This document shows, one piece after another, positions 7,489 through 16,593 of a stretch of 64,000 bases of DNA (the first letter of the stretch is position 1; every line of letters begins with the position of its first letter). Made by a program: the position numbers and the translations under genes. The stretch spans positions 164,273-228,272 of the forward strand of contig NZ_BMTU01000012.1 in NCBI RefSeq assembly GCF_014649835.1, read 5' to 3'. Under the pieces are notes generated by a model that was not told the DNA's origin, made no database searches, and worked only from the letters and a program-made list of their open reading frames with translations. This DNA is from Streptomyces pilosus. Its GTDB lineage: Bacteria > Actinomycetota > Actinomycetes > Streptomycetales > Streptomycetaceae.

Positions 7489-8529
7489 CTAGGCGGCCAG
7501 CGTGCCCGGCATCACGGCGCGGGGGCCGAACTTCGCCCGCGCCCGGTCCGCGACCTCCTCGATCCTGCGCACCTTCTCGTCCACCGGGTCGAAGGTGAGC
7601 TGGTGGGAGGCCCGCTCGGCGGGGGCGAGGCCCTCCGCGCGCAACGCGATCGCGCGGACCCGGGCGCGCTGGAGGCCGAGCGCCTCGTACATGCCGTACG
7701 CCACCGTGGTGAGCGCGGGCGAGTGGGCGGTCGGTTCGGGGAGGGTGCGGGTGCGGGTGGTGGCGTCGGGGGTCCCCCCGCTCGGGCCCGGCCGGGAGTG
7801 CGGGAGGCCGGCGTAGCGCACGGTGAGCGTGAGGCTCCGGCAGACCTGGTCGAGGGCGCGCAGCCGGCCGCCCAGTTCCTCCGCGGCGGAGAGCAGGGCC
7901 CGGCGGTGCCGGCCGGGGTCCAGTTCGTCGCGGGTGAAGGGGCGTTCGGTCGCCAGGAGGGTGGTGCCCCCGCCCGGGCGGAGCCGGGAGTGGGGGAGGG
8001 AGACGGCGTCGGGGACGACCCGGCCGCGGTCCATGCCGTTCGCCTTCTCGTGCAGTTCCCGCCCGGCCCTCGCGCCCACCAGCCGCTGGAGCGTGGACAG
8101 CGGGGCGGCGGCGACCCGGCCGAGGGTGTCGAGGCCGTACTCGCACAGGGTGCGGGCGGTCCTGGTGCCGACGCCGGGCAGCGCGACGACGGGCTGGCCG
8201 GCGAGGAACTCCCGCACCTCCTCCGCGGCCACCGCGCGGGTCCGCCCCGGCCGGGCGTCCCGCTGGGCCATGCGGGCCAGCATCGGGCCCGGCCCGGCGC
8301 CGATCACGCAGTCGACGCCGTGCAGGGCGAGGGCACGCACCCGGATCACCGAGGCCAGTTCGAGGGCGGTGCGTCCGAAGTACCGTTCGGCGCCGCGCAG
8401 ATCGGCCAGCGCCCCGTCCGGCGGCAGGGCCTGCACGACGGGGGTGAACCCCTCCAGCAGGCCGAGCAGCCCCGGCAGGGCCGTCTCGTACATCGGAGGC
8501 AGCTGGAAACGTACGCAGAGAACGGTCAT
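7489..8529 (-). CDS. imuB: ImuB-like inactive Y-family DNA polymerase
   Basis: 346 residues resembling DNA polymerase IV without its catalytic acids. The N-terminal region that normally carries the first metal-binding Asp reads LCVRFQLPPMYE, and the S-x-DE site reads PPDGALADLRG. The palm, the thumb helix-hairpin-helix (VVALPGVGTRTARTLCEYGLDTLG) and a little-finger region are recognisable. HQLTFD near the C-terminus resembles a sliding-clamp-binding peptide. ImuB proteins do not polymerise but recruit DnaE2 to the clamp. The ATG at 8529 overlaps the dnaE2 stop as ATGA, showing translational coupling. A RecA-like ImuA gene is not seen nearby. Confidence 0.8.
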   Translation of the reverse strand: MTVLCVRFQLPPMYETALPGLLGLLEGFTPVVQALPPDGALADLRGAERYFGRTALELASVIRVRALALHGVDCVIGAGPGPMLARMAQRDARPGRTRAVAAEEVREFLAGQPVVALPGVGTRTARTLCEYGLDTLGRVAAAPLSTLQRLVGARAGRELHEKANGMDRGRVVPDAVSLPHSRLRPGGGTTLLATERPFTRDELDPGRHRRALLSAAEELGGRLRALDQVCRSLTLTVRYAGLPHSRPGPSGGTPDATTRTRTLPEPTAHSPALTTVAYGMYEALGLQRARVRAIALRAEGLAPAERASHQLTFDPVDEKVRRIEEVADRARAKFGPRAVMPGTLAA

Positions 8530-11500
8530 CCCGCACTTCCCGGACTCCGGTGCCACAACTTCCTTCCCACCGCGGACCCTTCGCCCGCGGGGCGCAGATC
8601 GGCCCAGGGGTGCATCTCGTACCCCGTGGGCATGCGGATGGTTCTGTCCTCCATCGGGTCCCGGGCCGCGGAACCGGCCGGCGCGGGCCGTCCGTCCGAC
8701 CCGGCGAGCCGCCTGCGGGCCGGGCCCTCCTCGTCGTCGGCGGCCCCGGAACCCGCGCCGGCCGGCCCGGCGAGCCGCGCGGCGACCCCCTCCAGACCCT
8801 CCTCCCGGCGGACCTCCAGCAGGTCGGCGAGGTTCCAGGCGGCGGAGCCCACCACGCTGAAACTGCGCGGGCCCCGGCGCTGCACCACCCCGCGCACCAG
8901 CAGCAGCCAGGAGTGGAAGACGGTGTGGGCGCAGGTGTCGTGGGAGTCGTCGAAGAAGGCGAGGTCGACCAGGCCGGTGCCGTCGTCCAGGGTGGAGAAG
9001 ATGACCCGCTTGCCGGAGCGGATGGGCGGGGTCTGGGTGGCCGCCTTGGCGCCCGCGACCAGCACGGTGTCCCCGTGCCGTGCCTCGCGCAGCCGCCGCG
9101 CGGAGACCACGCCCAGTTCCTGGAGGAAGGTCCCGTGGTCGTCCATCAGATGGCGGGAGGCGTCCATGGACAGCACGCCCAGTTCGGCGCTGAGCTTCTC
9201 CGGCTCGGTGAGGTCGGGCAGCCCCGCCGGGGCGGTCCTCCGGCCACCGGACAGGGGGAGCTGGTCGCCGCGTCCGCCGCGGGCGCCCCGGTGCAGTTCG
9301 GTCAGGTGCAGTTGCAGGTCACGGCGGTTGGCGCCGAACGCGTCCAGCGCGCCGACCTGGGCCAGGCGTCCGGCGAGCGGGCGGCTGGGGCGGGCCCGCT
9401 CCCAGAAGTCGAGCAGGGAGGCGTACGGCTGCCCCTCGGCGATCCGGGTGGCCTCGGCCTCGCTGATGCCGTGCACGTCGGAGAGCGCCAGCCGCAGTCC
9501 CCACACCTCCCGCGCCCCCTCCGGTTCCTTCGGCCCCTGCGGTCCCTTCAGCTCCTTCGGCTCCTTCGGCTCCTTCGATTCAGACACCAGTTCGATCCGG
9601 TGTGCGACCCCCGACTTGTTCACGTCCAGCGGCAGCACCGGGACACCGCGCCGCCGCGCGTCCGCCAGCAGCAGCCGCTTCGGGTACATCCCGGGGTCGT
9701 GGGTGAGCAGTCCCGCGTAGAAGGCGGCCGGGTGGTGCGCCTTCAGCCACGCCGACTGGTACGTCGGCACGGCGAAGGCGACCGCGTGCGCCTTGCAGAA
9801 TCCGTAGGAACCGAAGGCCTCGACGATCTCCCAGGTCCGCTGAATCGTCTCCGCGTCGTAGCCCCGGGCCGCCGCGTGCTGGGCGAACCACACCTTGATC
9901 CGCCCCTGCGACTCCGGGTCGGACAGCCCGCGCCGCACCCGGTCCGCCTCGCCGCGCCCGCAGCCGGTCAGCACCGAGACGATGTCGATGACCTGCTCGT
10001 GGAAGACGACGACCCCGTAGGTCCCCTTCAGCGTCTCCTCCAGGTCCGGGTGCGGGTAGCGCACCGGCGCCCGTCCGTGCCGGGCCTCGATGAACGGCCG
10101 CACCATGTCGGCGGCGACCGGTCCGGGCCGGAAGAGGGAGATGTCGACGACCAGGTCGTGGAAGGTCGACGGCTGGAGCCGCCCGACCAGGTCCCGCTGT
10201 CCCGGGGACTCGATCTGGAAGCAGCCGAGCGTCTCGGTGGACCGGATGAGCCCGTACGTCTCCGGGTCGCCCTCCGGCACCGCGTCCAGGTCGATCCGCT
10301 CCCCCGTCGCCCGCCGCACCTCGGTGACCGCGTGCGCCATCGCCGACTGCATCCGCACGCCCAGCACGTCGAGCTTGAGCAGTCCGAGGTCCTCCACGTC
10401 GTCCTTGTCGAACTGCGCCATGGGGAAGCCCTCCCCGCTGGTCGGCATGACCGGCGTACGGGTGAGGAGGGAGGCGTCGGACAGCAGGACGCCGCAGGGG
10501 TGCATGGCGACACCGCGCGGGAGCGCGTCGAGGGCCTCGACCAGCTCCCACAGCCTGCCGTACCTCTCCTTCTCCCCCGCCAGCTCCCGCAGTTCCGGCA
10601 GCTCGTCGAGCGCCGCGCGGGCGTCGCGGGCGCGGATGTGCGGGAAGGACTTGGCGACCCGGTCGATCTCGGCCGGGTCCATGGACAGCGCCGCCCCGAC
10701 GTCACGGATGGCGTGCCGCACCCGGTACGTCTCCGGCATGGCGATGGTGGCGACCCGCTCGGTGCCGAACCGGCCGATGATCGCGCGGTAGACCTCGAGA
10801 CGGCGCGCCGACTCCACGTCGATGTCGATGTCGGGCAGCACGACCCGTTCCTTGGACAGGAAGCGTTCCATCAGCAGCCCGTGCTCGACCGGGTCGGCGT
10901 GCGCGATGCCGAGGACGTGGTTGACCAGGGAGCCGGCGCCGGATCCGCGCGCGGCCACCCGGATGCCCATGTGCCGGATGTCGTCGACGACCTGGGAGAC
11001 GGTGAGGAAGTAGGAGGCGAAGCCGTGGTGGGCGATGATGTCCAGCTCCTGGTGCATACGCTCCCAGTACTCCCGGCGGCCCGCGTACCCGCGCAGCACC
11101 ATGCCCGCCGCCGCGCGGGAGGCCAGCGCCCGCTGGGCGGTGCGGCGGCCGGCGCCGACGAGGTGCGGTTCGGGGAAGTGGACGCTGCCCATGCCGAGGT
11201 CGTCCTCGGGGTCGACCAGGCACTCGGCGGCCGTGGCCTGTGTCTGCTCCAGCAGCCTGAGGGCGGTCTCGCGCCGGAAGCCCGCGGCCTCGACGATCCG
11301 CCCGGCCGCCTCCAGCATGGCGCCCTGGTCCTTGATCCATGCCTCGCCGGAGTCCAGGCCTCCGGCCGGGTCGACGGGGACCAGCCGCCGGGCGGCGTCC
11401 AGCACGTCGGCGACCGGACCGAGGCCGGGGTCGGCGTAGCGGACGGCGTTGCTCAGCACGGGCCGGACGCCCTGTTCGGCGGCGAAGCCCAGGGTGCGGG

Positions 11501-12113
11501 CGGCCAGCCGCAGGGAGCCGGGGCCGGTGCCCCGGCGTCCGTGCCAGACGGCTTCCAGGCGCAGGGCGTCACCGTAGCGCTCCCGCCAGGGGGCGAGCAG
11601 CCGGGCGGCGCGGTCGGGGCGGCCCGCGGCGAGGGCGCGGCCGATGTCGGAGTCGGGGCCGAGCAGGACGGTCAGGCCGTCGGCGTGGTTGTCCTCCCAG
11701 GACAGCAGCGGGAGCCCTTCGTGGGTGTGGGCGGCGGAGACCAGGCGGCACAGGCCGGCCCAGCCGCGGGCGCCGTCCCGGGCGAGGAAGGTGACCCGCG
11801 GGGCCGACTCGTCGATGAAGGCGCCCCCGCGCACCGGGGTGCGGCGCCGGTCCTGCCGCACGGCCCCGGCCCCGCGTACGTCCGGGGTGGCCGCGGGGGC
11901 CGCGACCGCCAGTTCCGCGCCGAACAGCGGGCGGACCCCGGCCTTCGCGCAGGCCTTGGCGAAGCGGACGGATCCGGCCAGGGTGTCGCGGTCGGTGAGG
12001 GCGAGGGCGTCCATGCCCCGCTCCGAGGCGCGCTCGGCCAGCCGCTCCGGGTGGGAGGCGCCGTAGCGCAGGGAGAACCCGGAGACGGTGTGCAGATGCG
12101 TGAACCCCGGCAC
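8526..12113 (-). CDS. dnaE2: Error-prone DNA polymerase III alpha subunit, DnaE2
   Basis: About 1195 residues. The PHP domain opens with PGFTHLHTVSGFSLRYGA, the catalytic palm contains PDIDIDV (near residue 425) and RGSGAGSLVNHVLGIAHADP, and the helix-hairpin-helix and OB-fold (VLVAGAKAATQTPPIRSGKRVIF) follow. DnaE2 performs translesion synthesis with ImuB during the SOS response. The GTG at 12113 has GGGAGGT just upstream; GTG 12128 is an alternative. A Lys/Glu/Pro-rich insertion (KEPKEPKELKGPQG) lies near residues 840-865. Upstream there is an SOS box, and downstream imuB overlaps by 4 bp. Confidence 0.92.
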   Translation of the reverse strand: MPGFTHLHTVSGFSLRYGASHPERLAERASERGMDALALTDRDTLAGSVRFAKACAKAGVRPLFGAELAVAAPAATPDVRGAGAVRQDRRRTPVRGGAFIDESAPRVTFLARDGARGWAGLCRLVSAAHTHEGLPLLSWEDNHADGLTVLLGPDSDIGRALAAGRPDRAARLLAPWRERYGDALRLEAVWHGRRGTGPGSLRLAARTLGFAAEQGVRPVLSNAVRYADPGLGPVADVLDAARRLVPVDPAGGLDSGEAWIKDQGAMLEAAGRIVEAAGFRRETALRLLEQTQATAAECLVDPEDDLGMGSVHFPEPHLVGAGRRTAQRALASRAAAGMVLRGYAGRREYWERMHQELDIIAHHGFASYFLTVSQVVDDIRHMGIRVAARGSGAGSLVNHVLGIAHADPVEHGLLMERFLSKERVVLPDIDIDVESARRLEVYRAIIGRFGTERVATIAMPETYRVRHAIRDVGAALSMDPAEIDRVAKSFPHIRARDARAALDELPELRELAGEKERYGRLWELVEALDALPRGVAMHPCGVLLSDASLLTRTPVMPTSGEGFPMAQFDKDDVEDLGLLKLDVLGVRMQSAMAHAVTEVRRATGERIDLDAVPEGDPETYGLIRSTETLGCFQIESPGQRDLVGRLQPSTFHDLVVDISLFRPGPVAADMVRPFIEARHGRAPVRYPHPDLEETLKGTYGVVVFHEQVIDIVSVLTGCGRGEADRVRRGLSDPESQGRIKVWFAQHAAARGYDAETIQRTWEIVEAFGSYGFCKAHAVAFAVPTYQSAWLKAHHPAAFYAGLLTHDPGMYPKRLLLADARRRGVPVLPLDVNKSGVAHRIELVSESKEPKEPKELKGPQGPKEPEGAREVWGLRLALSDVHGISEAEATRIAEGQPYASLLDFWERARPSRPLAGRLAQVGALDAFGANRRDLQLHLTELHRGARGGRGDQLPLSGGRRTAPAGLPDLTEPEKLSAELGVLSMDASRHLMDDHGTFLQELGVVSARRLREARHGDTVLVAGAKAATQTPPIRSGKRVIFSTLDDGTGLVDLAFFDDSHDTCAHTVFHSWLLLVRGVVQRRGPRSFSVVGSAAWNLADLLEVRREEGLEGVAARLAGPAGAGSGAADDEEGPARRRLAGSDGRPAPAGSAARDPMEDRTIRMPTGYEMHPWADLRPAGEGSAVGRKLWHRSPGSAG
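9523..9588. repeat. Short tandem repeat inside dnaE2
   Basis: Units of CTCCTTCGG / GGCTCCTTC repeat several times on the plus strand, encoding the Lys-Glu-Pro run in the DnaE2 C-terminal half. Such slippage-prone tracts vary in length between strains. Confidence 0.6.
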
Positions 12114-12149
12114 ACGCACCTCCCGCACTCGTGAGCCACGATCGACTCT

Positions 12150-12163
12150 CGAACAATTGTTCC
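12150..12163 (-). promoter_or_regulatory. LexA (SOS) box upstream of dnaE2
   Basis: CGAACAATTGTTCC matches the Gram-positive LexA consensus CGAAC-N4-GTTCG at all but the last base. It lies 37 bp upstream of the proposed dnaE2 start, where LexA would block the promoter until DNA damage. Confidence 0.75.
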
Positions 12164-12260
12164 CAGCTACCTCACCCCCACCATAGACCAATTCTCGAAT
12201 ACGTGTGCGACATCCGTGCCACCCCTCCCACCTGCCCGAACACCCCGGAACGCACGAAAA

Positions 12261-12289
12261 TCCCGCCCCTCCGTGACGGAGGGGCGGGA
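12261..12289 (-). terminator. Intrinsic terminator after the first serine protease
   Basis: A 13-bp perfect stem (12261-12273 with 12277-12289), a 3-base loop and, on the minus strand, a TTTT run directly after the stem. It lies just past the protease stop at 12308. Confidence 0.88.
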
Positions 12290-12307
12290 CGTCGTGACGA
12301 GGCGTGC

Positions 12308-13390
12308 TCAGCCGATCTGCGTACCGGTGGCCGACAGGGCCTCCGTCACCGGCTGGAAGAAGGTCGTGCCGCCCGAGGCGCAGTCGCCGCTGCCGCCCGA
12401 GGTGAGACCGACCGCGCTGCTGCCCGAGAAGAGCGAGCCGCCGCTGTCGCCGGGCTCGGCGCACACGTCGGTCTGGATCAGACCGTTGACGATGTCGCCG
12501 TTGCCGTAGTTCACGGTGGCGTCCAGACCGGTGACCGTGCCGGAGTGCACCTGGGTCGTGGAGCCGCTGCGGGTGACCTGCATGCCGACGGTGGCCTCCG
12601 CGGCGCCGGAGATCGCCTGCGTGGAGCCGTCGTAGAGGTTCACCTCGCTCGGGTGGTCCACGTCGGCGGTGTACTTGACCAGCCCGTAGTCGTCGCCCGG
12701 GAAGCTGGACGCCGCGTTCTCGCCGATCACGCCGCCCGAGGAGTCCGACCAGGTGGAGACGGAGTCGGTGCAGTGGCCGGCGGTGAGGAAGTGCGGCTCG
12801 CCGCCCTTGGTCACGTTGAAGCCGAGCGAGCAGCGCCCGCCGCCTCCGGTGATGGCGTCACCGCCCGCGACGAAGGGCTTGTACTCCCCCTCGGTGCGCC
12901 GGAGTTCGGCCTTGGCGCCCAGCGAGTCGACGACCTTCCCCAGCTCGGCCCACTCCGCCTCGGAGACGGTGCGGTCCGCGGTGACGACGACCTTGTTCGT
13001 GGTGGGGTCGGTCACCCAGGCGGTGCCCGGGATGGTGGCGTCCTGCTTCAGTGCGGTGTGCGCGCTCTTCAGCTCGGCCAGGGAGTGCGCCACGACTCTC
13101 GCCCTGGCGCCGGCCGACTCGACGGTCTCGGCGGCGTCCTCGTCGAGCACGTTCACCACGAGGCTCTTGCTCTTGGCGTCGTAGTACGTTCCCGCCGCGT
13201 CGGCGCCCAGGTCCCGGGCGAGGGTCGAGGCGAGCTTTCCGGCCGCCTGGACCGAGAGCGTCCGGGGCTCCGCGTCCGCCGGGACCTCGCTGGCGTTCGC
13301 GGTCTGGAAGGTGACAGCGCCCGCGGCCAGCGCGGCGATGCCCGCACCCGCCACGACCGCACGTCGCCCGGGTATGCGTCGGTGCTTCAA
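12308..13390 (-). CDS. Secreted S1 serine protease (streptogrisin A-like preproenzyme)
   Basis: 360 residues: twin-Arg-like basic start and signal peptide (to about residue 33), a propeptide of about 140 residues that acts as folding chaperone in this family, and a mature domain from about residue 174 (VAGGDAI). The catalytic triad is His206 (LTAGHC), Asp234 (PGDDYG) and Ser316 (GDSGG); Cys pairs match the streptogrisins. Start is TTG at 13390 with AGGAGG seven bases upstream. A paralogous gene lies 480 bp upstream in the same direction, indicating an old tandem duplication. Role: extracellular proteolysis. Confidence 0.92.
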   Translation of the reverse strand: MKHRRIPGRRAVVAGAGIAALAAGAVTFQTANASEVPADAEPRTLSVQAAGKLASTLARDLGADAAGTYYDAKSKSLVVNVLDEDAAETVESAGARARVVAHSLAELKSAHTALKQDATIPGTAWVTDPTTNKVVVTADRTVSEAEWAELGKVVDSLGAKAELRRTEGEYKPFVAGGDAITGGGGRCSLGFNVTKGGEPHFLTAGHCTDSVSTWSDSSGGVIGENAASSFPGDDYGLVKYTADVDHPSEVNLYDGSTQAISGAAEATVGMQVTRSGSTTQVHSGTVTGLDATVNYGNGDIVNGLIQTDVCAEPGDSGGSLFSGSSAVGLTSGGSGDCASGGTTFFQPVTEALSATGTQIG

Positions 13391-13872
13391 CTTACGTCCT
13401 CCTGTGGGGGGGACGGTCCGGAGGGTTGTGGGGACCTCACCGGACCGGAAGGCGTACGGCGACGGGGGCAGAACACGAAAGAAGCCACGCCCGTGCCGGT
13501 CGAACGGCGCCCACTCTTCCGAACCTCACAGGGGGCACACAAGGTCGACTTCCGGACGCGCGCACGGCAACGACCCTGCGCCCTCTATGTCCTGACTGGT
13601 CATGGACACGCGGGCGGGGTTCGCACTGCGAACGCTGCGAAGGAGGGGCCGCCGGTCCAGACCATAAGATCGACCGTTGGCTTGAAATCGCCCCTTCGTG
13701 GCCTCGTCGCACACGGCCGCGGAGGGCCGGTAGTTGGGTCCGCGCCCCTGGCGCGACGGCCGCCGGGGGCGGCCCGCGGGGGGCCTGACAGGAGCGAGCC
13801 CCCGCACGCGGAGTCGCGTGCGGGGGCTCGTCGTCGTACAGCCGCCGTGGGGCCGGCGGAGCGGGGCGCGTC
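13391..13872. other. Intergenic region between the two protease genes
   Basis: 482 bp with no convincing gene. It holds the terminator of the upstream protease at 13796-13829 and, nearer 13391, presumably the promoter and leader of the streptogrisin A-like gene. I could not point to a convincing -35/-10 pair. Confidence 0.5.
13796..13829 (-). terminator. Terminator after the streptogrisin B-like gene
   Basis: A 15-bp perfect stem (13796-13810 with 13815-13829) with the 4-base loop GAGT, 44 bp past the stop of the upstream protease. Confidence 0.85.
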
Positions 13873-14778
13873 CTAGTAGAGGCTGACCCCGTAGGCGCTC
13901 AGGGCCTCGGTCACCGGCTGGAAGAAGGTCGTGCCGCCGGAGGAGCAGTTGCCGCTGCCGCCGGAGGTCAGACCGTACGCGGTGCCGTTGCTGCCGTAGA
14001 GCGAGCCGCCGGAGTCGCCCGGCTCGGCGCAGACCGTGGTCTGGATGAGGCCGGAGACGACGTCGCCGCCGCCGTAGTTGACGGTGGCGTTCAGGGCGGT
14101 CACCCGGCCGCTGCGCGTGCCCGTGGTGGAGCCGTCACGGATGACGGTGGTGCCCACGCTCGGGGTGGCCGCACGGGTGATGTCCACGCCGTTCGCGGTG
14201 CCGGGACGGCTGACGGAACCGGTGTAGCGCACGATGCCGTAGTCGTTGCCCGGGAAGCTGGTGCCGGCGGTCGAGCCGAGGACCGTGGTCCGGCTGGAGT
14301 TGCCGTACCAGGTGCCCGCACCCTCGGTGCAGTGACCGGCCGTCAGGAAGTACTCGGCGCCGCTGCTGGAGCGGACGTTGAAGCCGAGGGAGCAGCGGCC
14401 GCTGTTCGAGTAGATGGCGTCGCCGCCCTGGATGAGCTTGGTGAACTTGCCCGGGGTGCGCTTGACGCTGATCGCCCCGGCGTCGTCCCCGGCCTGCTGC
14501 TTGATCTTGTTGATCTCGGCCTGGGAGACGGTGCTGTCGACGGTGACGACGACCCGGTTGGTCTTGCTGTCGACGGCCCAGGCGGTGCCCGGGATGTCGG
14601 CCTCCAGCACCGAGCCGCTGACGCCCTTGAGCTCGGCGGAACTGAAGGTACTGGGGGCTTCGGCCGCGTTCGCGCTGGGGATCGCGATCGCGGCAGCGGC
14701 CACGAGGCCGGTGGATACGGCGATCAGCCGAGTCCGTCTCGAGATGCCGCTGCGGGGGGTGGTGCGCTTGATCCTCAC
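13873..14778 (-). CDS. Secreted S1 serine protease (streptogrisin B-like preproenzyme)
   Basis: 301 residues: signal peptide (to about residue 38), propeptide to about 115, and a mature domain starting IQGGDAIYS, close to known streptogrisin B (GRCSLGFNVR, TALNATVNYGGGDV, QPVTEALSAYGVSLY). Triad His149, Asp179, Ser256. The GTG at 14778 has GGAGG eight bases upstream; the longer frame would add residues before the signal peptide. It shares domain order and much sequence with the protease at 12308, but each has its own terminator, so they are separate transcripts. The propeptide here is about half as long as its neighbour's. Confidence 0.93.
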   Translation of the reverse strand: MRIKRTTPRSGISRRTRLIAVSTGLVAAAAIAIPSANAAEAPSTFSSAELKGVSGSVLEADIPGTAWAVDSKTNRVVVTVDSTVSQAEINKIKQQAGDDAGAISVKRTPGKFTKLIQGGDAIYSNSGRCSLGFNVRSSSGAEYFLTAGHCTEGAGTWYGNSSRTTVLGSTAGTSFPGNDYGIVRYTGSVSRPGTANGVDITRAATPSVGTTVIRDGSTTGTRSGRVTALNATVNYGGGDVVSGLIQTTVCAEPGDSGGSLYGSNGTAYGLTSGGSGNCSSGGTTFFQPVTEALSAYGVSLY

Positions 14779-15075
14779 TTCTCGTTCCTCCACAAAGGAA
14801 GTAGGGGGCCCTCGTGGGGTTGTGGGCCCGTGAGGCGCAGTCAGCCGGCCACGCGTCCGGATTCCGAACACGTCGTGCCCCTGACAAGCGCTGGACGTGA
14901 GTATTCGGCCGACCGACCGTTCGGCGCAAGAGTGCCTTTCGGCCGTCAACCTTTGAACCATGTAGGAGATTTGACCCACGCGCGGAAGCGCGTTACCAGC
15001 GGTCACAGGCTTCTGACGACCGGCCGAACGGCCGCGCGGTGTCCGGAAGTCGCCCCTCCGCTTGCCCGGCGTCCG

Positions 15076-16305
15076 CTAGCAGCCGTCGCAGGGGCAGCAG
15101 CAGTCGCACCCGTCGCAGTCGCACTTGTGGCAACAGCCTTCACGCTGCTTACGGGACCACGGCCCCTCGTACTCCGTGGCGCAGCACAGCTTGCAGGTGC
15201 AGCACAGCAGCCAGAACATCCCGCACCCGGCCCAGAATCCACGCCGCCCGCGCGGGGGCTGCGCGGCCGGACCGGGGCCGGAGTCCCCGAAGCCGCCACC
15301 CCCGCCACCGCTCCCCCCGCCGGGCACTCCCCCACCACCGGCGTACGGGTTCCCGCCACCGTACGGAGCGCCGGCGTACGGGTTCCCGCCACCGTACGGA
15401 GGCTGCGGCGGCGGGTCGTGGGGCCCGGGCCCGTGCGAGGCGCAGACGGGCACCGTGCCGAACGCCCGGTCCACCGACCGCCGCACCTCGTGCACGAGCA
15501 GCAGGTGCGCGAGCCCGGCGTCCGCGAACTCCACCTCGCGCAGGGCGAGCCGGATGCCGTGCACCGCGTCGTCGGCGAGCCGGCGGGCCTCCACGAGCGA
15601 GGTGCCGGTGGCGGTGAGCGGGTTCCAGGCTCCGGAGGCGGCGTCGGCCTGCCGGTCCTCCACCGCGTCCAGCAGGTGCGCGAGGCGCCCGAAGAGACGC
15701 CCGGCCTCCGCGAGCGGTGCGGCGTTGCGCGGCCGGCCGGCGAGCACGGCGGTGTGCGCGAAGGCCGCCGCGGTCGCGGTCTCGGTGGGTTCGGTCACGG
15801 TGAGCACCGGGGTGCCGGGCCCGGCGAGCGTCTCGATCCCGGTCTGCCGGTCCACGGCGTCGAGCAGCACGGCCGTGTCGAAGCCGACGTCCGAACCGGT
15901 CCGCGCCCCGGCCCGGTCCCAGCCCGCCGCGACCCGGCGCGCGGCGAGCGCCACCGGCCCGCGCGCCAGCAGTCCGTCACCGTCGGCGACATGGTCGCGC
16001 ATCTTGGCGGAGGCCAGCACGAGGGAGACCGCTGCCGCGAGCCGCGCCCCCTCACCGTGTGCGACGGACGCGGTGCGCATGCCGCGCAGCGGGCAGGGTC
16101 CCGCGGTGCGCCGTCCCGCCTCCGCGGCACCGGACTGAGCCTCCGTCAGGACGGATATCAGCAGCCCGTCGTAATTGGTGACGATGCGCGCGAGCTGACC
16201 GTGGTCCCCGCGCAACGCGAGGCACAGCCCGCACAAATGGGCCGTCCACTGGGCGGTGAGCTTCTCCCCGAGCCGGTGCCGACACGGCCTGACCATTCCG
16301 AACAC
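15076..16305 (-). CDS. DUF5685 family protein with Cys-rich tail
   Basis: 409 residues. The N-terminal part (FGMVRPCRHRLGEKLTAQWTAHLCGLCLALRGDHGQ, cited by its landmarks VRPCRHRLG and CGLCLALR) and the long alpha-helical middle match the actinobacterial DUF5685 family, of unknown function. A Gly/Pro/Tyr repeat follows (PYGGGNPYAG twice). The last 50 residues hold 16 cysteines in CC, CxC and CCC clusters, suggesting metal binding or a disulphide-rich tail. The GTG at 16305 has GGGGGA six bases upstream; longer frames exist. It is divergent from the SepF-like gene. Confidence 0.75.
   Translation of the reverse strand: MFGMVRPCRHRLGEKLTAQWTAHLCGLCLALRGDHGQLARIVTNYDGLLISVLTEAQSGAAEAGRRTAGPCPLRGMRTASVAHGEGARLAAAVSLVLASAKMRDHVADGDGLLARGPVALAARRVAAGWDRAGARTGSDVGFDTAVLLDAVDRQTGIETLAGPGTPVLTVTEPTETATAAAFAHTAVLAGRPRNAAPLAEAGRLFGRLAHLLDAVEDRQADAASGAWNPLTATGTSLVEARRLADDAVHGIRLALREVEFADAGLAHLLLVHEVRRSVDRAFGTVPVCASHGPGPHDPPPQPPYGGGNPYAGAPYGGGNPYAGGGGVPGGGSGGGGGGFGDSGPGPAAQPPRGRRGFWAGCGMFWLLCCTCKLCCATEYEGPWSRKQREGCCHKCDCDGCDCCCPCDGC
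15341..15400. repeat. 27-bp direct repeat in the DUF5685 gene
   Basis: The same 27 bases occur at 15341-15367 and 15374-15400 (33-bp period), encoding the two PYGGGNPYAG units. Confidence 0.8.
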
Positions 16306-16593
16306 GACGTTCCCCCGTGCAGTTGTACGACAAAGCCGCCGCATCGTACCGGCCGACGCGTTCACCCGTCCGTACCCCTCATCACCCGGACGCCGAGAAG
16401 AATCATATTTCACTCACAGTCAGCAGCCGTTTGCGTCACGACCCTTGGGAAACACGGACTCTCGACGGATCCGCTGTGCACCAGTAGCGTCACAAACCCC
16501 CCGCGCGGCGTCTATCCACTTGGCGCGCCATCCGCATCATGGACGACCATAGGGGTGCGGAAAGCAGAAGGACCGCTGTGAGAGGAGGCGTCC

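Noticed and set aside
7048..9720. Long plus-strand frame across cupin, imuB and the dnaE2 end
   Set aside because: It crosses three recognised genes in wrong frames; a GC-rich artefact.
8550..12134. Long plus-strand frame opposite dnaE2
   Set aside because: It is antisense to a full-length DnaE2 with all motifs; its sequence is Pro/Arg/Gln-rich with no domain.
12190..12203. CGAATACGTGTGCG as a second SOS box
   Set aside because: It departs from CGAAC-N4-GTTCG at several key bases in both half-sites.
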